A stretch of 33,204 bases of DNA, from assembly GCA_016199585.1 (NCBI GenBank), contig JACQGM010000423.1, positions 1-33,204 of the forward strand, read 5' to 3'. Below the pieces are notes generated by a model. That model ran no database searches, had not been told where the DNA came from, and saw only the letters and a list, made by a program, of their open reading frames with translations. Of the stretch, positions 14,777-20,747 are shown one piece after another; the stretch's first letter is position 1, and the number at the start of each line of letters is the position of its first letter. The stretch comes from Armatimonadota bacterium (GTDB lineage: Bacteria > Armatimonadota > JAAZEB01). Both the position numbers and the translations under genes were made by a program.

Positions 14777-15866
14777 GGGACCAAATCGACCGCGAGGACT
14801 CACCGTCCTCCGGCGCGACCCGATCGAGGACGAGATGCATTTCCGGAAGTTCTACTGTCCGCCGACGGAGCCGAACTTCACGCCGGACGCGGTGACGCCG
14901 ACGGTGCAGATCCGCAGGGAACTGATGCGCAACATCGACCTGACGATGCCCGATGGCAGAGAGGTCGAGATGTGGGTGGTAGAAGACCCGGACGCGCCGG
15001 ACGGCGAGCGGCGGCAATTCCCATCGCGCATGGTCCGGGTGAGCCGGGGCGAGATCGTCCATGCCAGGGTGGGCGCGCACACGAACACCCACACCATCCA
15101 CTGGCACGGCATCGAGCCGTGCCCTGCTCACGATGGCGTGGGCAAATCGACCTTCGAGATCTCGGGGAACTACACCTACCAGTGGCAGCCTCGCTTCTCC
15201 GGCACCTACCTCTTCCACTGCCACAAGAACACTGTGCTCCACTTCGAGATGGGCCTTTACGGGTATCTCATCATAGACCCGCCAGGGACGGACCCGAACG
15301 TCTTCCCCCGGCGGGCGTTCGACGGCGGACCGGTGTACCACGTGGAGGCCTTCTGGGCCGGCGACGAGATCGACTCGCGCTGGCACACCCTGGGCCATGA
15401 CGCCTTCATGCGCGGCTGCGACATCGACGCGCCGTTCACCACGGACGGGTTCCTGAACGAGTTCAACCCGGACTACTTCGTGGTCACCGGTGTGCCCTCG
15501 GTCGCCGGGCAACCGATCACCGACGCGCGCGTGACCATCAACGCCGTCGTGGGGCAGACCATCCTCATCCGCGTCCTGAACGGCGGTTACTGCATCCAGA
15601 ACTACTCCCTGCCCGCCCTGGGCGCGCAGGTGATCGCCGTGGATGGCCGGGCATTGGGTCAAGCGCCGTTCGGCCAGTACTCCCAGCCCTACGCGCTCCC
15701 GGCCGGGACGCCGCTGTCACTGACCACCGCGCGGCGCGCCGACCTCCTGATCACCCCCACGGCCGCGCAGGTCGGCGCCCACCGCGCCCGCGTGGAGTTC
15801 GTCCACTGGATCAGCGGTGAGGTGCTGCACGTGGCGGAGACCCTCATCCAGGTGGCTGCCGCCTGA
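14769..15866 (+). CDS. Multicopper oxidase subunit 2: type-1 site plus trinuclear half, no signal peptide
   Basis: A 365-aa protein with two cupredoxin domains. Domain 1 (about 45-170) has THTIHWHGIEP (His108, 111, 113) and LFHCHKNTVLHFEMGLYG (His150, Cys151, His152, His158, Met161), a complete type-1 set plus four trinuclear His. Domain 2 (about 235-362) has the fold signature ILIRVLNGGYCIQNYSLPAL and VIAVDG but no copper ligands. The GTG start is set by AAAGGAGG ending 6 nt before it, and it overlaps the upstream oxidase stop. Neither this start nor an in-frame ATG at 14739 provides a signal peptide or Tat motif. The copper-ligand complementarity with the upstream protein suggests one heteromeric oxidase. 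Confidence 0.88.
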   Translation: MARGPNRPRGLTVLRRDPIEDEMHFRKFYCPPTEPNFTPDAVTPTVQIRRELMRNIDLTMPDGREVEMWVVEDPDAPDGERRQFPSRMVRVSRGEIVHARVGAHTNTHTIHWHGIEPCPAHDGVGKSTFEISGNYTYQWQPRFSGTYLFHCHKNTVLHFEMGLYGYLIIDPPGTDPNVFPRRAFDGGPVYHVEAFWAGDEIDSRWHTLGHDAFMRGCDIDAPFTTDGFLNEFNPDYFVVTGVPSVAGQPITDARVTINAVVGQTILIRVLNGGYCIQNYSLPALGAQVIAVDGRALGQAPFGQYSQPYALPAGTPLSLTTARRADLLITPTAAQVGAHRARVEFVHWISGEVLHVAETLIQVAAA

Positions 15867-15876
15867 GCGTGAGTAC

Positions 15877-15905
15877 GGGGAGTGCCCGGACAGCGGGCAC
15901 TCCCC
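15877..15905. terminator. Terminator hairpin between oxidase pair and secretin
   Basis: A 12-bp perfect stem, GGGGAGTGCCCG (15877-15888) with CGGGCACTCCCC (15894-15905), and a 5-nt loop. It lies 10 bp after the oxidase stop and 21 bp before the convergent secretin stop, so it is probably bidirectional. Confidence 0.8.
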
Positions 15906-15926
15906 GGATGCAGAGGGAGTGTTCCC

Positions 15927-17822
15927 TCAAGCGGCGGATGACAGAATCGTCGGCGTGATGAAGATCAGCACCTCGCTGGATCCCCGCCGCTTGCTGCGGA
16001 AGCGGAAGAGCTCGCCGATCAGCGGCAAGTCGCCCAGGGCGGGCACTTTCTGCATCGTCACGATATCCTCGTCGCGGATCAGCCCGCCGATGGCCAACGT
16101 CTCACCGTCGCGCAAGCGCACCACCGTCTCGACGGAGCGCTCGGAGGTGTTCGGCACCTGGCCACCGTCGCCGGTGGCGGTGAAGCCGGTAATGACGTTC
16201 ACTTGCGGGCGAATGTCGAGGGTGATCGCGCTGTCGCCGCCGATGCGCGGGGTGACACTGAGCACCACGCCGACGTCCGCGGAGCCGATCTGCACCGTCG
16301 TGCCGTTGATGCCCGCAACGCGGCTCTCGAGGTAGCGGATCGTATCGCCCACGTGGATGCTGGCTGTGTTGCCGTCGAGCACGGCGATGCGCGGATTGGC
16401 GAGGAGCTGCGCCTGATCGCTGCTCACCAACGCCTCCAGGGTCGCGTTGAGGCTCACCGGCACGTGCCCGAAGCGGCCGAGCTCCATTCCCGGCGCCACG
16501 CTGGTCGTGCCGCCCACGGGCGCCACCTCGTGGATCCCGAAGGTGCTCCAGTTCCAGGTGACGCCGAGCCGCGTCAGGTCATTGAGCGAGACATCGGCCA
16601 CCTTCAGGTCAATCATGACCTGCGGCGGCGGCACGTCGAGCTGCTCCAGATACTCCCGAACCGGGGGGATATTCTCGGGCTGCCCGATCAAGACGAGTGT
16701 TCGCGTTGTGCTGCCCTCGGGGATGGCGATGGTGGATCCCTCGCCGGGCGGCAGCGACTGCCCGGGCCCCGAGCGTGGCACCGACGGCGCCAGGGCCGCC
16801 ATGGCCGTCCGCACCGCAGCGTCGGGGTCCGCAGCGCCAGCCTGGCCGGCATCTGCGGCCGGTCCGGCCGCGGGTGCCGCAGGCGGCTGCCCGCCGAGCA
16901 CCAGGTTCAGGAGGGCCGCGGCGGGGTCGGCGGCCGGCTGATGGCGAGCACCCGAGGGTGGAGCCCCTTTGACCGAGGGGAGCACGGGCGTCGGTGCCGG
17001 CGTGATCACCACCGGCGGCAGGATCCTCGCCTTCATCAGGCCTTCGACGATCCGTCCGGCCTCAACCGCGCTGACCCACTTGAGCGTGTACATCTGCAGG
17101 GCCAGCTTGGGTGGCCTGGCCGCCGTGCCAGGCGGCGGCGCCGACGAGGGCGGCGGCGCCAGGGCCGGCACGGCGGCCTCGAGGGCCCGAATCCCCTCCT
17201 GCGCCAACTGAACTTGCTCCGCCGCGCCGAACAGCACGAGCACGTGCTTCTCGACAGCTTCCACTCGGAGGCCCGGAGCCAGTTTCTGCACCAGGCCCAC
17301 CACCTCGGCAGCCGGCACTCGCGTGGTGCGAACCGTTCGCATCTCCGGCGGTGTGGCAGAGGCGGTCACCGAGAGAGCGGCCTGCTCACCCGGTTCGCCC
17401 GAGGGCGGGAAGACGACCCGACCGCGAGAGCCGGCGGGAAAGAAGGTCGCGGTCTGGTCGCGCGGGCACACGAGGTACATGTTCCCGTCCCGACCATAGG
17501 CCAACCCCGTGGAGCGCACGACATACTCCAGGGCTTCCTCCGGCGCGCGGTTGCGCATGCGTATGGTCACTTTCCCTGTGACCCCTGGTGTGACGATGAT
17601 GTCCGCGCCAATCTGGATGGATAGCGCTGTAAGCACATCCTGGACGCTCGCGTCAACGAAGTCCAAAGAGATGAGTCGTTGGTTGCCCACCTTGGCGCCC
17701 ACGGCCGGCGGCGCCCCGGGGGCGGCGTGAGTCACGGCGATCGGCGCTCCCGGTAGACCGAGAGCAGCACCGCAGAGTGCTGCCTGGAGTCTCAACCGGC
17801 CGCTCCTCCGACGTGTGTCCAT
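15927..17822 (-). CDS. Secretin (GspD/PilQ family), outer-membrane channel
   Basis: A 631-aa secretin, the ring-forming outer-membrane gate of type II secretion or type IV pilus systems. After a signal-like region (LRLQAALCGAALGLPGAPIA), residues about 48-120 form an STN/N0-type domain (ISLDFVDASVQDVLTALSIQ). Ring-building segments follow at about 160-215 and 240-275, separated by Pro/Ala-rich linkers. The C-terminal half holds the secretin domain (QVMIDLKVADVSLNDLTRLG), NPRIAVLDGNTASIHVGDTI and the closing VPALGDLPLIGELFRFRSKR. No other secretion or pilus genes adjoin, so it is an orphan here; the prepilin at 2521 is a possible partner. The ATG at 17822 follows AGGGTGCAGAGC. A SigB-like promoter lies about 156 bp upstream. 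Confidence 0.93.
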   Translation of the reverse strand: MDTRRRSGRLRLQAALCGAALGLPGAPIAVTHAAPGAPPAVGAKVGNQRLISLDFVDASVQDVLTALSIQIGADIIVTPGVTGKVTIRMRNRAPEEALEYVVRSTGLAYGRDGNMYLVCPRDQTATFFPAGSRGRVVFPPSGEPGEQAALSVTASATPPEMRTVRTTRVPAAEVVGLVQKLAPGLRVEAVEKHVLVLFGAAEQVQLAQEGIRALEAAVPALAPPPSSAPPPGTAARPPKLALQMYTLKWVSAVEAGRIVEGLMKARILPPVVITPAPTPVLPSVKGAPPSGARHQPAADPAAALLNLVLGGQPPAAPAAGPAADAGQAGAADPDAAVRTAMAALAPSVPRSGPGQSLPPGEGSTIAIPEGSTTRTLVLIGQPENIPPVREYLEQLDVPPPQVMIDLKVADVSLNDLTRLGVTWNWSTFGIHEVAPVGGTTSVAPGMELGRFGHVPVSLNATLEALVSSDQAQLLANPRIAVLDGNTASIHVGDTIRYLESRVAGINGTTVQIGSADVGVVLSVTPRIGGDSAITLDIRPQVNVITGFTATGDGGQVPNTSERSVETVVRLRDGETLAIGGLIRDEDIVTMQKVPALGDLPLIGELFRFRSKRRGSSEVLIFITPTILSSAA

Positions 17823-17977
17823 GCTCTGCACCCTATCCCTCGCTCGATGATCGTACCATTGGGGGTGATGCCACGCAGTGGCCCGCGTCAGCCCCTGCCC
17901 CGCGAAGGCACTCCGCTGCTGAAACCGGGGAGCGCAGGAGCCTCTGGCGCGGGCAGAGGGCGAATCCGTACTGTCCC

Positions 17978-18003
17978 TTACCCACCGGGCACACCCGCCA
18001 AAC
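17978..18003 (-). promoter_or_regulatory. SigB/SigF-like promoter upstream of the secretin
   Basis: On the minus strand GTTTGG (18003-17998), 14 bp, GGGTAA (17983-17978). Hexamers and spacing match the peroxidase element, and 8 consecutive bases around the -10 (GGTGGGTA) are identical. Confidence 0.5.
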
Positions 18004-18228
18004 CCGTGCTGTGCGAGAGAGAGCACAGCAGCGCCGAGCGAGCGAGGCACAGATGGGAAGGGATGGCACCGCAGCGAGGGGACACGCGGAAACCAGGGGC
18101 CGCGCCACCGGCGCGCGGGGGGGCGGTTGGCGCCGGCAGGCTCGCCGGCAGCGGGGTGCTCGCGAGTCACAGCGGCGTGCGGAAGGCAGCGAGTAGTCAA
18201 CTGCGGGAACGGCGACTCTCGACGCAGC

Positions 18229-18294
18229 GGGGGCGGAGCAGCGCGAAGCGCCAACCGCGAACGCGATGGTGCTGCCGCGTGGGCCTCCGCCCCC
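18229..18294 (-). terminator. Large GC-rich fold downstream of the GYD gene
   Basis: GGGGGCGGAG (18229-18238) pairs perfectly with CTCCGCCCCC (18285-18294). The 46-nt interior contains further short stems (CGCG-AA-CGCG). It lies 35 bp past the GYD stop. There is no T-run, so it may be a terminator or RNA-stabilising structure. Confidence 0.4.
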
Positions 18295-18328
18295 TGCCGA
18301 TGTGTCGCCAGGGCATCGCCGGCGACCG

Positions 18329-18613
18329 CTACTTCAGCGCGGACACCAGCTCGTCCACCGAGAGCGCCGCCAGCGTCGTCACCCGAATGCTGCCGCGGGA
18401 AGACAGCTCGGTGGATACCCGCGCGATCGTCTTGTTGTCCGGCGCTTCGACGACGTTGACGAAGTCGTAGGGACCCAAGACGGCATACTGGGCGGTGATC
18501 TTCACGCCGAGCGCCTCCACCTCCCGGTTGACTTCCTTGATGCGCTCGGGGTTCTTCTTGAGGGTCTTCGCGCCCTCGTCGGTCAACGTGCTCAACAGGA
18601 TATAGGTCGCCAT
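18329..18613 (-). CDS. GYD domain-containing protein
   Basis: A 94-aa small soluble protein of the GYD family (ferredoxin-like fold; function not established). Recognisable are MATYILLSTLTDEGAKTLKK, AQYAVLGPYDFVNVVEAPD with the GxYDfV signature, and a C-terminal VTTLAALSVDELVSALK. GGAGG lies 5 nt before the ATG at 18613. A second in-frame ATG at 18625 is possible. Its leader contains an 8-bp hairpin (18663-18683). It is divergent from the cyclase operon, with about 175 bp between the starts. Confidence 0.88.
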   Translation of the reverse strand: MATYILLSTLTDEGAKTLKKNPERIKEVNREVEALGVKITAQYAVLGPYDFVNVVEAPDNKTIARVSTELSSRGSIRVTTLAALSVDELVSALK

Positions 18614-18752
18614 CTCTTCCTCCATGCTGCGGGGTTGGTCCGTGCCCTTCCGTAACCCGGGCGCCAGGCGGCGCGCGCCTGGCACGGGCGTGCTCCTTTG
18701 GTTCGCGGTGGGGGTGCCCGGCACCTCCTGCGCCGCGGGCGGTCGCTCAAGT

Positions 18753-18782
18753 TTGCCTCGTTCAGGGCCATAATAGTATAGT
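18753..18782 (+). promoter_or_regulatory. Sigma-70 promoter of the cyclase operon
   Basis: TTGCCT (18753-18758), 18 bp, TATAGT (18777-18782). The predicted transcription start (about 18789) coincides with the first ATG. This favours the downstream GTG at 18807, which has AAAGGA before it, unless the message is leaderless. Confidence 0.55.
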
Positions 18783-18806
18783 GGGAGAATGGCGAAAGGA
18801 ACAGGC

Positions 18807-20747
18807 GTGAGGACTGGCAGTCACCGGTATCTACGCCGGCGCGCCGCAGGCCTGCTGGTGTCCCTGGTGCTCGGGGCCATAGCCGTCTCGATCTACCCCC
18901 GCCTGGAGCCCCTTGAACGCCGCACCTGGGATTCCCGTTTCATTCATCGCGGAGCGCGCGCCACCAGCAGCCAGGTCGTCATCGTCGCGATTGACGAGAA
19001 GAGCGCCGACTACGAGCCCTGGCTGGAAGAGCCGCAAATCATCTGGGGTCCGCACTACGCGGCGGCCATCCAGAACCTGAACGCCTGGGGCGCGCGGGCG
19101 ATCGGGTTCGACTACGTCCAGCGGGTCTCCACCCAGGCCCTCGCCGAGCGCTTCGGCCTGGATGTTACCTACGATCAGCACTTCGCCCAGGCGCTCCTCG
19201 CCGCCCCCAACGTCGTCCTTGCCGCCATCCACAAGGGATCCCGGCTCATCCTGTGGGTGGACCAGCTCCTCTGGCCCGCCATGAGCTTCGATGGCCGCGA
19301 GAACATCGCCATCGCCAACTACGTGAAGGGCGAGACCGCCGATCTCGGCGTGGTGCGCTCCTTCGAGCCCCTATGGGACGGACAGCCGGCGCTGCGCTCG
19401 TTCGCGCTCCGCCTCGTGGAACGGGCGGCGCCCGGATCCCGGGAGGGAGCCGGCCAGCGGGCGGAGCGCCAGGGCGCACGGAGCATCACCCTCGGCCAGA
19501 TGCGCATCCCGCTCTACCGCGATGGCACCGTGCCGATCAACTACGTCGGGCCGCCCGGTTCCATCCCCACCTACTCCTTCTGCGACATCGCCGAGGGCCG
19601 CAAGCCCCCCGGCGCCGATTTCCAGGGCAAAGTCGTCATCATCGGCGAGGCATACTTCGGCACGCAGGACCTCCATCTGACGCCCTATTCCGCCGGCCAG
19701 CCCGCCGACAAGCAGGACATGTACGGCGCGGAGGTCTGGGCGAACGCGGTGGCCACGCTCCTGGATCGGCGCTTTCTCGCCGCCACCGAAGTGCCCACCG
19801 GGCGCGCGATCCTGCTGGCGCTGGCGCTCGGCAGCGGCGTCCTCTTCCTCGGCACCGGCCTTGGCGTGGGTGCCGCCATCTGCGTTCTGTCTATGGCGCT
19901 CTGGCAGTTCGCCTGTCACTGGCTCTTCCGCGCACACGACTACCTGCTGCTCATGTACGCGCCGCTCGCGCTCATCCCCGGCAACTACTTCGCCATCACC
20001 GCCTACCGCTTCTTCACCGAGGAGCGGGAGAAACAGCAGATCAAGCGCATGTGGGAGCGCTACCTCAACCCCGCTCTCGTGCGCCACCTCCTCGAGCACC
20101 CCGAGGACCAGGCGCTGGGGGGGAAGCGCACCGCCGTCACCGTCCTCTTCTCAGACATTCGGGGCTTCACCGCCATGTCCGAGCGGATGACGGCGCAGCA
20201 GGTGGTGCGGATCCTGAACGAGTACCTCACCGAGATGACCGAGGTCGTCATGGCCCGGGGGGGAGTGGTGGACAAGTACGTGGGCGACGCGATCATGGCG
20301 TTCTGGGGCGCCCCGCTCCCCTGCGAAGATGGACCGGAGCGCGCCGTGCGAACCGCCCTGGGGATGATGGAGGCCCTCGCCCGCCTGAACGAGCGCTGGC
20401 GATCCGAAGGCGTGGGGCAACTCGAGATCGGCGTCGGCATCAACACCGGCGAGGCCGTCTTCGGCAACATCGGCTCGCCCCACAAGATGGACTTCACGCT
20501 CATCGGCGACACCGTGAACCTCGCCTCGCGTCTCGAGAGCCTGACAAAAGAGCTGCGGGTGGGAATCATCATCGGCGAGGCGACAGCGAAGCAGCTCGGA
20601 CCGCAGTTCCGCGTTCGCGCGCTCCCCTCGGCGATGGTGAGAGGTGTCAGCGACCTGGTCGCCATCTACACCGTGGATGGCGTGGCACAGACGACCCCCC
20701 CGACGCCGGAGCCGCCGGCGTCCCGCCCGACGGAGGCCAAGCGATGA
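18807..20747 (+). CDS. Adenylate cyclase with CHASE2 sensor domain
   Basis: A membrane-bound class III nucleotidyl cyclase making cAMP, 646 aa from the GTG or 652 from the ATG at 18789. An N-terminal helix (AAGLLVSLVLGAIAVSIYP) is followed by an extracytoplasmic CHASE2 domain (VVIVAIDEKSADYEP, GFDYV, FQGKVVIIGEAYFGTQDLHL). Three helices follow at about 345-400, then the catalytic domain. Metal-binding Asp occur in VLFSDIRGFTAMSE and VDKYVGDAIMAFWG. The latter's Lys and the Asp of DFTLIGDTVNLASRLES specify adenine, and Asn/Arg of the last motif are the transition-state residues. The stop overlaps the start of the M48 protease gene (ATGA). I prefer the GTG because the -10 box sits directly before the ATG. 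The CHASE2 ligand is unknown. Confidence 0.92.
   Translation: MRTGSHRYLRRRAAGLLVSLVLGAIAVSIYPRLEPLERRTWDSRFIHRGARATSSQVVIVAIDEKSADYEPWLEEPQIIWGPHYAAAIQNLNAWGARAIGFDYVQRVSTQALAERFGLDVTYDQHFAQALLAAPNVVLAAIHKGSRLILWVDQLLWPAMSFDGRENIAIANYVKGETADLGVVRSFEPLWDGQPALRSFALRLVERAAPGSREGAGQRAERQGARSITLGQMRIPLYRDGTVPINYVGPPGSIPTYSFCDIAEGRKPPGADFQGKVVIIGEAYFGTQDLHLTPYSAGQPADKQDMYGAEVWANAVATLLDRRFLAATEVPTGRAILLALALGSGVLFLGTGLGVGAAICVLSMALWQFACHWLFRAHDYLLLMYAPLALIPGNYFAITAYRFFTEEREKQQIKRMWERYLNPALVRHLLEHPEDQALGGKRTAVTVLFSDIRGFTAMSERMTAQQVVRILNEYLTEMTEVVMARGGVVDKYVGDAIMAFWGAPLPCEDGPERAVRTALGMMEALARLNERWRSEGVGQLEIGVGINTGEAVFGNIGSPHKMDFTLIGDTVNLASRLESLTKELRVGIIIGEATAKQLGPQFRVRALPSAMVRGVSDLVAIYTVDGVAQTTPPTPEPPASRPTEAKR

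Larger units (their letters stand above)
17823..18328 (-). other. Long leader/intergenic region between GYD gene and secretin
   Basis: No gene is supported in these 506 bp. It holds the SigB-like element (17978-18003). Immediately upstream of that is a perfect 8-bp hairpin, TGCTGTGC/GCACAGCA (18007-18014, 18023-18030, loop GAGAGAGA). A larger fold follows the GYD gene. The secretin leader would be about 145 nt. I looked for RNase P, tmRNA, 6S and cobalamin-riboswitch cores and saw none. Confidence 0.5.

Noticed and set aside
17823-18060. Structured RNA such as a cobalamin riboswitch, RNase P or 6S RNA upstream of the secretin
   Set aside because: GCCACTG and G-rich words gave a superficial hint, but none of the conserved cores of these RNAs is present in order.
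19253-20743. Long plus-strand frame leading into the M48 protease, as if the protease were 1271 aa
   Set aside because: The upstream part is the out-of-frame shadow of the cyclase. The real start is the ATG at 20744 with GGAGG and a signal peptide.
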